64,000 nucleotides of DNA from Rhizobium acidisoli. Lineage in GTDB: Bacteria; Pseudomonadota; Alphaproteobacteria; Rhizobiales; Rhizobiaceae. Positions within the stretch are counted from its first letter, which is position 1. Each line of letters starts with the position of its first letter. The notes under the pieces were generated by a model. That model ran no database searches, had not been told where the DNA came from, and saw nothing but the letters and a program-made list of their open reading frames with translations. Positions 8,540 through 17,080 of the stretch are shown in pieces. The stretch is from assembly GCF_002531755.2 (NCBI RefSeq), contig NZ_CP034998.1, forward strand, positions 1,364,001 through 1,428,000, given 5' to 3'. The position numbers were made by a program, and so were the translations under genes.

Positions 8540-8698
8540 TCAGAGCGTGCCAAGGATGATGTAGAGTTCGACACAGGCGAGCACGACGCCGAAGAACATC
8601 AGCGCCTGGGCCGTGCGCTTCTCGCGCATCTGCCGGCTGCCTCGCGTGATCCTGTACGGGCGAAGAGGGTGGAAACCGGAAGACATGATATCTCGCAT
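8540..8698 (-). CDS. Small membrane protein, 52 residues
   Basis: A short open frame on the minus strand with ATG at 8698 preceded by AAAGG. The product has a basic N-terminal half (MSSGFHPLRPYRITRGSR) and one hydrophobic helix (ALMFFGVVLACVELYIILG), ending in GTL. It stops 7 bases before the DapA-like start, consistent with a two-gene transcript. No family recognised. The charge-then-helix pattern and gene spacing support a real gene. Confidence 0.5.
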   Translation of the reverse strand: MRDIMSSGFHPLRPYRITRGSRQMREKRTAQALMFFGVVLACVELYIILGTL

Positions 8699-8881
8699 GG
8701 CATCTGACCTTTGCAGTGATGGCAGAAGCCTACTGCCGCCTGCGGTAGGAAATCCATTCGGGGCGACGAATGAAAATATAAGAATTGCATAAAGGCTGAA
8801 TCGGCAAATTTCGAAGAGTAGTGTCGGAAAAGCCTGGCCGCCGCCGTCCTTGCGGTATCGATGCAAAAACGGAGCAAGGAC

Positions 8882-9823
8882 ATGTCGAAGATGAGGCTGA
8901 TTTCGATGGTCGCAACCGCTGCCGCATTCCTGGCCGTGCCCGATATGGCAGGCGCCGGCGGTGCGTCGGCGAGCGAGGATAAGGCGGTCGCGCCGATCGT
9001 CAGGAAGGGAAGCGTACCGGTCAACGGTATCGACTATTATTACGAAATCCGCGGGGAGGGCGAACCGCTGCTGCTGTTGCACGGCGGCCTCGGGCAGATC
9101 GAGATGTTCGCGCCGGTCATGCCTGTTTTCGCCGACCACCGGCAGGTAATCGCGGTCGATCTGCAGGGCCATGGCCGTACGCCGCTCGGCAAGCGGCCGA
9201 TCGACCTTGCGGCAATCGGCGCCGATCTCGCGATCCTGGTGAAACAACTGGGCTACGACAAGCTCGACGTCTTCGGTTATTCCTTCGGCGGCGGAGTGGC
9301 GCTGAACATGGCGGCGAACGCGCCCGACCAGGTGCGCCGCCTGGTGATCCTCTCGGCGCCCTATGCGCAGAACGGCTTCTTCCCGGAGATGCTGCCGCAG
9401 CAGGCGGCCGTCGGCGCCGGCATGGCCGAGATGATGAAGGACACGCCGATGTTCCTCTCCTACAAGGCGGTGGCGCCCGACGTGTCCGAGTTTCCGAAGC
9501 TGCTCGATGCCATGGGTGCGCTGATGCGCGAACCCAAGGATTATAGCGATGCCGTCGCCAGGCTCACCATGCCGGTGATGCTGATCTATGGCGACGCCGA
9601 TATGATCCGCCCCGAGCATATGATCGACTTCTACCACAAGCTCGGCGGCGGTCTGCGCGATGCGGGCTGGATGCGGGAGAACATGTCGAAGAACCGGCTG
9701 GCGATCCTGCCCGATCTCACCCACTACGAGACCTTCGCTTCGCCGCTCATGGCGAATGTGGCGATGACTTTCCTCGATGGCGGCGGCAAGGCGCCGAACT
9801 GGGCCGAGCAGGTCGGCAAATAA
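8882..9823 (+). CDS. Exported alpha/beta-hydrolase
   Basis: An alpha/beta-hydrolase of about 313 residues with a signal peptide (MRLISMVATAAAFLAVPDMAGA). It has the HGG oxyanion-hole segment (LLLLHGGLGQ), the nucleophile elbow GYSFGG, an acid in YGDADMIRP and a late histidine in LPDLTHYETF. Substrate is unknown; the closest general classes are haloperoxidase-like or esterase-like hydrolases. The start is uncertain: ATGs at 8861, 8882 and 8891 are in frame. AAGGA just before 8882 best serves the ATG at 8891. It stands alone, ending at a hairpin. Confidence 0.82.
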   Translation: MSKMRLISMVATAAAFLAVPDMAGAGGASASEDKAVAPIVRKGSVPVNGIDYYYEIRGEGEPLLLLHGGLGQIEMFAPVMPVFADHRQVIAVDLQGHGRTPLGKRPIDLAAIGADLAILVKQLGYDKLDVFGYSFGGGVALNMAANAPDQVRRLVILSAPYAQNGFFPEMLPQQAAVGAGMAEMMKDTPMFLSYKAVAPDVSEFPKLLDAMGALMREPKDYSDAVARLTMPVMLIYGDADMIRPEHMIDFYHKLGGGLRDAGWMRENMSKNRLAILPDLTHYETFASPLMANVAMTFLDGGGKAPNWAEQVGK

Positions 9824-9856
9824 AGTCCAGCGGTCGGCCTTCTGGTCACGAGCGAA

Positions 9857-9893
9857 CCTGCGCCGCACCCCGATATCCGGAAAGCGGCGCAGG
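9857..9893. terminator. Bidirectional hairpin between convergent genes
   Basis: CCTGCGCCGC (9857-9866) and GCGGCGCAGG (9884-9893) form a perfect 10-bp stem with a 17-base loop. It lies between the 3' ends of the hydrolase (9823) and the SDR gene (9908). No long U-run is present, but placement and strength fit transcription termination. Confidence 0.55.
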
Positions 9894-9907
9894 CATAGTC
9901 TTGCGTA

Positions 9908-10759
9908 TCAGGCCGAGGCCGCCGCATCGCTCGGAAAATCCGTGGAGAGGGCAAGTTCACGCCAGCCGGCAAGTTCCTTTTCGACGCTCGCATGCTGCGC
10001 TTCGATCATCGCCACCGTGTCGCTGCCGAACGGCATGCGCAGCGGCGGGTTGGCCGAATTGACCATTGTCATGATGCCGGCGGCGAGCTTGGCGGGGTTG
10101 CCGGGCTGGGCATGATTGGCGTCGGCGGCGAAATTGCGCATGTTGCCGGCCGGCGTGCCTTCGTAATCGGCGATCGAGGCCGGGCTTACCGCCAGCGACG
10201 TATCGGCGAGAAAGTCGGTGCGGAAGAATCCGGGCTCGACGATCGTCACCTTGATGCCGAAGGGTTCGAGTTCGGCGGCCATCGATTCCGACAAGCCTTC
10301 GACGGCGAATTTCGTCGAGCCGTAGACGCCCCAGCCGGGATAGCCTAAGTAACCGCCGATCGAGGAGAAGTTCAGGACGTGGCCGGAACGCTGGCGCCGC
10401 AGATAGGGCAGCACGGCGCGCGTCACCTTCAGAAGGCCGAAGACATTCGTGGCATAGAGTTTTTCGATCTCATCGGCCGTGGCCTCCTCGACGGCGCCGA
10501 GCAGGCCGTAGCCGGCATTGTTGGCGAGAACATCAATGCGGCCGAAGCGAGCGACGCCGGCTGCCGCCGCCTCTTTCGCCTGGGCCTCGTTGGTGACGTC
10601 AAGCGCTACGGCGAGGAGGTTCGGATGGTCGCCGAACTGCTCGGTGACGGTCTTCGGGTTGCGGGCGGTGGCGATGACGGCATCGCCAGCGGTAAGGGCT
10701 TCCTTGGTCATCAGCGCGCCGAAGCCGCGGGATGCACCAGTGATGAACCAGACTTTCAT
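9908..10759 (-). CDS. Short-chain dehydrogenase/reductase (SDR)
   Basis: A 283-residue classical SDR with NAD(P)-binding motif TGASRGFG (residues 7-14), the NNAG motif, catalytic Ser in NFSSIGG and the YxxxK motif in YGSTKFAVEG. The KVWFITGASRGFG start is typical of the oxidoreductase group often named short-chain oxidoreductase of unknown substrate. The ATG at 10759 has AAGGA 8 bases upstream. It is transcribed divergently from a LysR regulator; such SDR/LysR pairs usually mean the regulator controls the SDR. Confidence 0.9.
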   Translation of the reverse strand: MKVWFITGASRGFGALMTKEALTAGDAVIATARNPKTVTEQFGDHPNLLAVALDVTNEAQAKEAAAAGVARFGRIDVLANNAGYGLLGAVEEATADEIEKLYATNVFGLLKVTRAVLPYLRRQRSGHVLNFSSIGGYLGYPGWGVYGSTKFAVEGLSESMAAELEPFGIKVTIVEPGFFRTDFLADTSLAVSPASIADYEGTPAGNMRNFAADANHAQPGNPAKLAAGIMTMVNSANPPLRMPFGSDTVAMIEAQHASVEKELAGWRELALSTDFPSDAAASA

Positions 10760-10890
10760 GACGAATTCCTTTCGAGGACTATTTGGTTGTCTCGGCGTCG
10801 CATCTCTGTGCTGACGGGTTGAATTTGACCGAAAATCCGTTGCTGTATAAGATTTGTTATTATTGAAACTATGATGAGCCATATTCAGTA

Positions 10891-11778
10891 ATGCGCGCCA
10901 CTGAACTGTCCGAACTCGCGGCCTTCGCGGCCGTTGCCCGGTATAAGAGTTTTCGCAAGGCGGGCGAGGAGAGGGGTGTCACTGCCTCGGCGATCAGCCA
11001 TGCGGTGCTCAACCTCGAAGACCGGATCGGCATTCGCCTGCTCAACCGCACGACGCGCAGCGTCTCGTTGACCGAGGCCGGCGAACTGCTGATCTCGCAT
11101 CTCGACCCGGCCTTCGGCGAGATGGCGGCAGCACTCGACGCACTGAACCGTTACCGCGACACGCCCTTCGGCAAGGTGAGGATCAATGTGCCGAATTCGA
11201 TCGGCCCCTTCGTCATCGGCCGCGTCATTGCCCCGCTGCTCCAACGCAATCCCAATCTGCAGCTGGAGATCAACGCAACAGACAGGCTGGTCGATATCGT
11301 CGAGGAGGGCTTCGATGCCGGCCTCCGTTTCGGTGAGCGTGTCACCGAGGGCATGATCGCGCTGCGCATCAAGCCGCGCATCCGCCTGGTCGTCGTCGGT
11401 TCGCCTGCCTATTTCGAGGTCCGGCCGAAGCCGGAAACGCCCCACGATCTCAAGCGCCACCTCTGCATCCAGAACATGTTTCCGTCAGGTGCACGTTATG
11501 CCTGGGAATTCGAAAAGGATGGCCAGACGGTCAGCTTTCAGCCGACAGGACCGCTGTCGCTCGATGATCACGAACTGATGCTGCAGGCAGCGCTCGGCGG
11601 CGTCGGCCTTGCCTATATCTGGGAGCCGCGGGTGGAGAAGGCGATTGCCGACGGCGAACTGATCCAGGTGCTCGACGACTGGTGCCAGCCGGAGGAGCCG
11701 CTCTATCTCTACTATCCGAGCCGACGCCACATGTCGGCGGGTTTCAGGGCGGTCATCGATGCGATGAAAGCCGAGTAA
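10891..11778 (+). CDS. LysR-family regulator, divergent from the SDR gene
   Basis: A 295-residue LysR-type transcriptional regulator with an N-terminal winged helix (FRKAGEERGVTASAISHAVLNLE, recognition helix about residues 28-45) and the effector-binding domain from about residue 90. The RLLNRTTRSVSLTEAG wing is typical of the CrgA/PtxR-like group. It probably controls the divergent SDR gene from the 131-bp shared region. The ribosome-binding site is weak. Confidence 0.9.
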   Translation: MRATELSELAAFAAVARYKSFRKAGEERGVTASAISHAVLNLEDRIGIRLLNRTTRSVSLTEAGELLISHLDPAFGEMAAALDALNRYRDTPFGKVRINVPNSIGPFVIGRVIAPLLQRNPNLQLEINATDRLVDIVEEGFDAGLRFGERVTEGMIALRIKPRIRLVVVGSPAYFEVRPKPETPHDLKRHLCIQNMFPSGARYAWEFEKDGQTVSFQPTGPLSLDDHELMLQAALGGVGLAYIWEPRVEKAIADGELIQVLDDWCQPEEPLYLYYPSRRHMSAGFRAVIDAMKAE

Positions 11779-11833
11779 AAAAGCTCAGGATTCGCACCCT
11801 TCACCCTTTTGACTCCTGCGTGCGAACTGGCCA

Positions 11834-11867
11834 ATGATGCTGCCATGGCCGTCATGGCCAGCATCAT
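11834..11867. repeat. Inverted repeat just upstream of the serine-less hydrolase gene
   Basis: The arms ATGATGCTGCCATG and CATGGCCAGCATCAT pair over about 14 bp with one bulge and a 5-base loop. The dyad ends 12 bases before the ATG at 11880 and touches the ribosome-binding region. It could be a regulator site or an RNA hairpin influencing translation, or the 3' hairpin of the LysR gene. Confidence 0.4.
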
Positions 11868-11879
11868 CGGGAGAGGTTG

Positions 11880-12923
11880 ATGAACGGTCGGATTTTGCCA
11901 ACGGTCAATCGAAGCGCAGCAAAGCGGCTCGGCGGTCTGTTGCCCGCATTGGCTGCGGTGATGCTGCTGGCCTCGGCGGCCGTCGGAAAGGACATTGAAC
12001 CGCAAAGCCAGGCCTCGCGCGATCAGGTCGAAAAACTCGTCGGCCTCTGGAAGGATCATTTTGCCGGAACCGATGGCCTGCAGCAGCGGCGGACAGCCTT
12101 CCGGACGCTGATGGAAACGACGCCGGGGCCGACACGCATCCAGGTCCGGCAGGTCGATGCCGATGGCGTCGACGCCGAGCTGATGTGGCCCGCCCGCCTT
12201 CACCACCCGATCGGCCAAAGGGTGATCCTCTATATTCATGGCGGCGGCTTTTCCGGTGGCTCCATCCGCACGCACAGCCTGCTTGCCGGCTCGCTCGCCA
12301 AGGCCGCATCCAGCGACGTGCTTCTGATCGAGTATCGGCTGATGCCCGAATATACCTATCCCGCCCAGATCAACGACGCGCTGACGGCCTATCGCTGGCT
12401 TCTCGACAACGGCTATCGCGCCGAGAATGTCGTCGTGGCGGGAGACGGCGCCGGCGGCAATATCGCGCTGGAGACCGTGCTGCGGCAGAGGCAGGCGGCA
12501 AAGCCGCTGCCGGCAGCGGTCATTGCGCTCAGCCCCATCACCGATCTTGCCGCGACCGGCGGATCGATGACATCGAATGCCGATAGCGATCCGCTGGTCG
12601 GCAGGGCCTCGATCGAAACCTTGCGCAAGGCCTATCTCGGCAGCCGGTCGCCGAGCGATCCCCAGGCATCGCCGCTTTATGCCGACCTGACCGGCTTTCC
12701 GCCGCTGCTGCTGCAGGTCGGCTCCGGCGAAGTGCTGCTGGACGATACGCTGCGGCTCGCCGACAAGGCGCGTCAGGCCGGGGTGGATGTCACCACCGAG
12801 ATTTGGCCGGGCATGCCGCATCAGTGGCAGCTGTTTCCGTCGCTGCTCGACGATGCCGACCGGTCGAGCCAGAATATCGCCGAATTTGCGATCCGGCATT
12901 TCGCAGACAAGCCGCAGGAGTAG
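11880..12923 (+). CDS. Alpha/beta-hydrolase fold-3 (HSL-like) protein without the serine nucleophile
   Basis: An exported protein of 347 residues of the hormone-sensitive-lipase-like family. It has a signal peptide (residues about 18-37), the oxyanion-hole motif YIHGGGFSGG, the acid in VGSGEVLLDD and the histidine in MPHQWQ. The nucleophile elbow, normally GDSAGG, reads GDGAGGN (GAC GGC GCC at about 12451-12459): glycine replaces the catalytic serine. A normal esterase mechanism is impossible, so it is either a pseudoenzyme or uses other chemistry. ATG at 11880 with GGGAG upstream; a TTG directly before it is also in frame. Confidence 0.8.
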   Translation: MNGRILPTVNRSAAKRLGGLLPALAAVMLLASAAVGKDIEPQSQASRDQVEKLVGLWKDHFAGTDGLQQRRTAFRTLMETTPGPTRIQVRQVDADGVDAELMWPARLHHPIGQRVILYIHGGGFSGGSIRTHSLLAGSLAKAASSDVLLIEYRLMPEYTYPAQINDALTAYRWLLDNGYRAENVVVAGDGAGGNIALETVLRQRQAAKPLPAAVIALSPITDLAATGGSMTSNADSDPLVGRASIETLRKAYLGSRSPSDPQASPLYADLTGFPPLLLQVGSGEVLLDDTLRLADKARQAGVDVTTEIWPGMPHQWQLFPSLLDDADRSSQNIAEFAIRHFADKPQE

Positions 12924-12961
12924 GGCCTCGAGGCAGAGGCCTCACGTCCTCGCCGTCCGGA

Positions 12962-13585
12962 TCATTGCGATGTGCCACGCGACGGTGACGGCGCCAGAGG
13001 CCGCTCGACCTCCCGACCGACGCTGAGCGCCTTTCTGACATTCGGCTCCAGCCGCTCGATATAGGCGTGATCGGGTGCAGCCCCCAGCGCATCCAGCATT
13101 TTCGAGAAGAAACACCGGGCCGCTGCCGCGGCCGTCACGTCAAAGACCTCGGCATCACTCAGCCCGTGTTTCTTCAGCCCGTCTATATCCTGCTGGGTAA
13201 TCGACGTTGCGTCGCGCGCCACCTTGGCGGCAAAGGCCATGATCGCCCTTTCGCCGGCATCGATCGGAGCTTTCTCCGTCTCGTTGACGACAGCCGTCAG
13301 CCCGTCGCTGGTAAAACCCTCGCGCAGAAGCACCGAGCCGTGCGCCAGCATGCAATAGGAGGATTTCAGCTCTTTGGCCGCCGCCAGCGTCACCAGCTCA
13401 TAGCGCCTGAGGCTCATATGTCCGCGAATGCTGGAAAGCAGCGCTGCCCAGTTCTCCATCACCTCCGGCCGGTGTCCGAAGGCGCGGTACATGTTCGGCA
13501 GATAACCATAATTCGCCTCGGCCGACGCATACATCGACGTCGTCTTCTCGCTGGCGGATGCATTGGGGGTGTGAATGAAAGCCAT
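12962..13585 (-). CDS. AhpD-like peroxidase-related / carboxymuconolactone decarboxylase family protein
   Basis: A 207-residue all-helical protein of the CMD/AhpD-like superfamily. The active-site region reads SSYCMLAHGSVL, a C-x3-H motif with one cysteine only, as in the uncharacterised peroxidase-related subfamily rather than AhpD itself (CxxC). Later helices (TQQDIDGLKKHGLSDAEVFD, AARCFFSKMLDALG) fit the family. AGGAGG lies 7 bases before the ATG at 13585. It is convergent with the hydrolase gene. A role in peroxide or electrophile detoxification is family inference. Confidence 0.78.
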   Translation of the reverse strand: MAFIHTPNASASEKTTSMYASAEANYGYLPNMYRAFGHRPEVMENWAALLSSIRGHMSLRRYELVTLAAAKELKSSYCMLAHGSVLLREGFTSDGLTAVVNETEKAPIDAGERAIMAFAAKVARDATSITQQDIDGLKKHGLSDAEVFDVTAAAAARCFFSKMLDALGAAPDHAYIERLEPNVRKALSVGREVERPLAPSPSRGTSQ

Positions 13586-13648
13586 GGCATGGTCCTCCTC
13601 TATAGCGAGAAGGATAGGGTAGATATTGAGGACAGCAATCCTGAAATG

Positions 13649-15184
13649 TCAGGCGGCGTCGCTGTTCTCAGAAGCGTTACCAGTTCGTTTGATCGGAAGG
13701 GTTACGGTGAATGTCGATCCGCAGCCTCTTGCGCTTCGAACCTCTATCGCGCCGTGGTGCAGCTCGACGATCTGCTTCACCAGGTTGAGGCCGATGCCCG
13801 TCCCGGCAATTCCGGTCGACGTCCCGGCCCGAAAATAGCGCTGGAACAGCCGGGGCACGTCTTCGGGATCGATCCCCACCCCGTCATCGCTGATCGAAAC
13901 TTTGACGTTTCCCGTCTCCTCCCATGCCGTGACGCGAATTTCCGAGGTTCCGGGCGCGTATTTGACGGCGTTGGACAGCAGGTTGGTAAAGACCTGCGCC
14001 AAGGTTCGGGGATCGGCATCGATGAACTCCGGCAGCCCGTCGATATCCAGCACGAAACTGTGCGTCTTGGCGATCGTCGACTGCCGCTCGCAACAGCTTC
14101 TGATCAATGATCGCAAGGCGCAGGCGTCATAGCTGATATCGATCTTGCCGGTGTCGAGGCGCCCGGCCGAAAGGATACTCTCCATCAGGTCGACGATCCG
14201 GTTCACCGATGCGCGGATCTGATCGACCTTGTCGCTGAGAAATTCGGGCTCGACTGCTCCTCTTTTGCGCAGCAGCCGCTGGGCGGCAGCGTCGATGATG
14301 GCCAGCGGCGTTCGGAATTCATGGGAGGCCATCGCCACGAACTGCCGCTGCAATTCGTTGATGTTTCGCTCCTGCGCAAGCATTCGCTCGAGTTCCCGCG
14401 CCTGCCGCTCGACCTCGGCTGTGCGGCTCTGCACCGTCGTTTCGAGCTGATCGTGATGCCGGCGCAGCTCTTCGGTCAGCCGCACTGTTTTGGTGACGTC
14501 TTCGTGGGTGGCCACGTAGCCACCGTTCTGCATCGGATTGTGGGTGATTTTGATAACGCGGCCGTCAACGAGCACGATATTCTGGCTGGCCACCGCGCCG
14601 CGCGCCGTTGCTTCGAACACCACATCGAAATAGGTAGCGGTGTCGGCCGGGCCATTTCCCTCGCGGCCGCGATAGGCCAGGATATCGACAAGCGGCGTCC
14701 CCGGTTGCGTCAGGAGATCCGGCAGATTGTACATCCGCGCGTAGGCTGGGTTGCACAGGATCAGCTTCTTCGTCGAATCGAACATGCATAGGCCGTGCGG
14801 CATGTTGCTGAGTGCTGCGTCGAACCGGTGATGTTGTTCGGTGAGACTGTCTTCGACGCGGATCAGGGTCGAGATGTCTTCGTAGCTGAGGATCCAGCCT
14901 CCCTCTTTCGATGGGGCGCAGGTCATTGAGACCATCCGTCCGTCGGAAAGCGCAAACTGAGACGTGTGCGGCCTGCCGGTCGTCGACTGCCGGCATGCGG
15001 CCGCGCGGCAATCGGCGGTGCCCGGCAGTCCGTCGATATTCATTCCTTTGCCGATGGCTCCATCCGGCAACCCGAGAATAGCAAGTGTGCGGGAATTGAA
15101 AGCCGTCACCCTGCTGGCAGGATCAAGGAGAACAATGCCTTGCGGCAGGTTCTCCAGAATGGATTCAAACGAATGTGGCATCAT
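13649..15184 (-). CDS. PAS-domain sensor histidine kinase
   Basis: A soluble-looking kinase of about 511 residues. It has a first PAS domain (residues about 5-115), a second PAS (about 120-245, PHGLCMFDSTKKLILCNPAYA), a coiled-coil linker, a HisKA domain with the H-box ASHEFRTPL, and a HATPase domain with N-box NLLSNAVKYAP, DDGVGI and GTGIGLNL. No transmembrane helices, so it should sense in the cytoplasm. I prefer ATG 15184 over the longer frame from 15295, because AGGG precedes it and the first PAS starts right after. No response regulator is adjacent, so it is an orphan kinase. Confidence 0.87.
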   Translation of the reverse strand: MMPHSFESILENLPQGIVLLDPASRVTAFNSRTLAILGLPDGAIGKGMNIDGLPGTADCRAAACRQSTTGRPHTSQFALSDGRMVSMTCAPSKEGGWILSYEDISTLIRVEDSLTEQHHRFDAALSNMPHGLCMFDSTKKLILCNPAYARMYNLPDLLTQPGTPLVDILAYRGREGNGPADTATYFDVVFEATARGAVASQNIVLVDGRVIKITHNPMQNGGYVATHEDVTKTVRLTEELRRHHDQLETTVQSRTAEVERQARELERMLAQERNINELQRQFVAMASHEFRTPLAIIDAAAQRLLRKRGAVEPEFLSDKVDQIRASVNRIVDLMESILSAGRLDTGKIDISYDACALRSLIRSCCERQSTIAKTHSFVLDIDGLPEFIDADPRTLAQVFTNLLSNAVKYAPGTSEIRVTAWEETGNVKVSISDDGVGIDPEDVPRLFQRYFRAGTSTGIAGTGIGLNLVKQIVELHHGAIEVRSARGCGSTFTVTLPIKRTGNASENSDAA

Positions 15185-15321
15185 CCGGCCCTGCTTCAGA
15201 TCTGGCACGCTGCACGTATTCGTAGCATTCGTCAGAAACGATAAAGTTTCGCTAAAGCCTGTCGGCGGTAACTCATCGAGAGCAATTTGCAGCAACAGTG
15301 CGCGCGGTGATTTTGCATCAC

Positions 15322-15726
15322 TTAGCCGAGTTCGGCGAGTTGCTCGTCCAGAAGATCAAGGCTGTCCTCTCCCACCTCGTTGACGTCACTCGGCATGGCT
15401 CCGCCGGTCTCCTGATAAACAAGCCAGGCGACGTACATGACTGCCGTCGTCAGCGCATTCCAGCCGCCTTCGCTGGGCTTTCCTGCCGCCTCGGAAAGAC
15501 GGCGAAGCGTCCCGCGCTCCTCATCGCTGTAGACAAGATCGGAGAAATATCGGCCGGTTATGCGTCCGCCGTCGCCCCAGGCACGGATGGCCGCCAAGGC
15601 GGCCTCGGCCTCCAGTGCGTCGGGTTCGGTGCACCTGATTTGCGCCACCAGGGATGCGGCGACGGCTGTCAGGCGCTGTGCCTGTTCGCGTGGCGGCAGA
15701 GCGGTCAGTTCAGCGCGCAAGGTCAT
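15322..15726 (-). CDS. Hypothetical helical protein, 134 residues
   Basis: I do not recognise this family with confidence. The product is acidic and helical (MTLRAELTALPPREQAQRL..., ending DLLDEQLAELG) with no signal peptide. The ATG at 15726 has a strong GGAGGAAA but 13 bases away; an in-frame ATG at 15804 is less likely. It resembles small immunity-like or cytoplasmic proteins of unknown role. It is upstream of the orphan kinase on the same strand, separated by about 137 bases. Confidence 0.55.
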   Translation of the reverse strand: MTLRAELTALPPREQAQRLTAVAASLVAQIRCTEPDALEAEAALAAIRAWGDGGRITGRYFSDLVYSDEERGTLRRLSEAAGKPSEGGWNALTTAVMYVAWLVYQETGGAMPSDVNEVGEDSLDLLDEQLAELG

Positions 15727-15944
15727 GTCTCGGTGATTTCCTCCGCTGATCGCGGGCGCAATGATTGTCTCGACAGCATAGGGGACGAGCCCCGAATCTT
15801 CCACGACTTTGCAGGCCGCAGGCGCCTCTCAACTGTGACCGGAATTTAGATCGTTCCAATTTATTAGTTGAAATGTTGACGGTGAAATAAAGCTGACATC
15901 TCAATAGAAGCAAATAAATTCATAAAAGGAACTCCAAATTTTCC

Positions 15945-15974
15945 TTGACAGAATTGGAACGTTCCAAATATTTA
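15945..15974 (+). promoter_or_regulatory. Promoter with embedded LacI-type operator for the catabolic operon
   Basis: A TTGACA -35 (15945-15950) is followed by TTGGAACGTTCCAA (15954-15967), a perfect 14-bp palindrome with the central CG typical of LacI/GalR operators, and a TATTTA -10-like hexamer at 15969-15974. Binding of the LacI protein encoded directly downstream would occlude the promoter spacer, so autorepression is likely. A half-site CGTTCCAATT at 15852-15861 lies about 100 bp upstream and may be a second operator contact. Confidence 0.75.
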
Positions 15975-16006
15975 TCCATCAGTCGACGTGATGGTCGGAG
16001 AGGAAA

Positions 16007-17080
16007 ATGACAAAGGCGCGGGTAACCGTCATTGACATCGCAAAGGCCGCCGGCGTCTCCAAGTCGACGGTGTCGCTGGTGTTGCAGGGCTCCTCCCTGG
16101 TCAATGAGGGGACGCGCTCCAAGGTCAATGCCGTGATGCGCGAACTGGGCTATGTCTATAATCGCGGCGCCGCCAATCTTCGCCAGGCCGGTGCCAAATC
16201 GAAGATTATCGGCGTTGTCGTCAACGACCTGACGAACAGCTTTTTTGCGGAGCTGGCGGTCGGCGTCGATATGGTCGTCCAGTCGGCCGGCTTCGTGCAG
16301 TTCCTGTCGAATACCGGCGAGAGCATCGACAGGCAGCGTGAGGTTGTCGCCTCGATGCGCGAGCACGGCATTTCCGGACTCATCGTCTCGCCGGCCCGCG
16401 CCACCGATGCCGCCGACTTCAAGCCGCTCGTTGCGGCAGGGATTCCAGTCGTGGTCGTCGTTCGAAACCTGCCCGGCGCCAAAGTCTCGTCCATCGTTTC
16501 CGACAACCGGGCCGGCATGATGTCGGCCGTCAAGCATCTGGCCGGGCTCGGCCACAAGCGCATCGCCTTTCTCGGCGGCTTTCCCGACACTGCCGTCTTC
16601 GACGACAGGCTTGCCGGTTATCGCAGCGGCGTGGAGGCGGCCGGGCTCGATTATCACGAAGAACTCGTCATCTCCTCGGCGCCGTCGCGAGCCGGCGGGG
16701 TGGAGGCGATCGGAAAGGCGATCGCGCTCGGCCGGCGGCCGACTGCGGCCGTCTGCTTCAACGATGCCGTGGCCTTCGGCGTTTGCGACGGGTTGCGGGC
16801 GCGCCGCCTGGAGCCCGGCGCCGACTTCGCCGTGGTGGGCTTCGACGACGTCATCGAGGCTCAGGCGGCGGTTCCGGCGCTGACGACGGTCTCGGTCGAC
16901 CCACAGGGCATCGGGCGCCGCGGCGCGCAGATGCTGCTGAAGCAGATCAATGCCGGCAAGGCCGAGGCGGAGACGGTGACGACAGCCGTTCGGCTGGTCG
17001 TTCGCGAAAGCTGCGGCGCCGGCAAGACCGCGCCGGCAAAGGCCGGCAAGAGCGTAAAATCGAAACAGGACGCTGAGTAA
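16007..17080 (+). CDS. LacI-family repressor of the catabolic operon
   Basis: A 357-residue LacI/GalR regulator. The N-terminal HTH (VIDIAKAAGVSKSTVSLVLQG, residues about 6-26) with hinge helix is followed by a periplasmic-binding-protein-like ligand domain (IIGVVVNDLTNSFF..., FDDVIEAQAAVPALTTVSVD). The stop TAA overlaps the next start by one base, so the regulator is the first gene of the operon. The perfect palindrome at 15954-15967 in its own promoter is the likely operator. The ligand is expected to be the imported sugar-like compound or a metabolite of it. Confidence 0.93.
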   Translation: MTKARVTVIDIAKAAGVSKSTVSLVLQGSSLVNEGTRSKVNAVMRELGYVYNRGAANLRQAGAKSKIIGVVVNDLTNSFFAELAVGVDMVVQSAGFVQFLSNTGESIDRQREVVASMREHGISGLIVSPARATDAADFKPLVAAGIPVVVVVRNLPGAKVSSIVSDNRAGMMSAVKHLAGLGHKRIAFLGGFPDTAVFDDRLAGYRSGVEAAGLDYHEELVISSAPSRAGGVEAIGKAIALGRRPTAAVCFNDAVAFGVCDGLRARRLEPGADFAVVGFDDVIEAQAAVPALTTVSVDPQGIGRRGAQMLLKQINAGKAEAETVTTAVRLVVRESCGAGKTAPAKAGKSVKSKQDAE

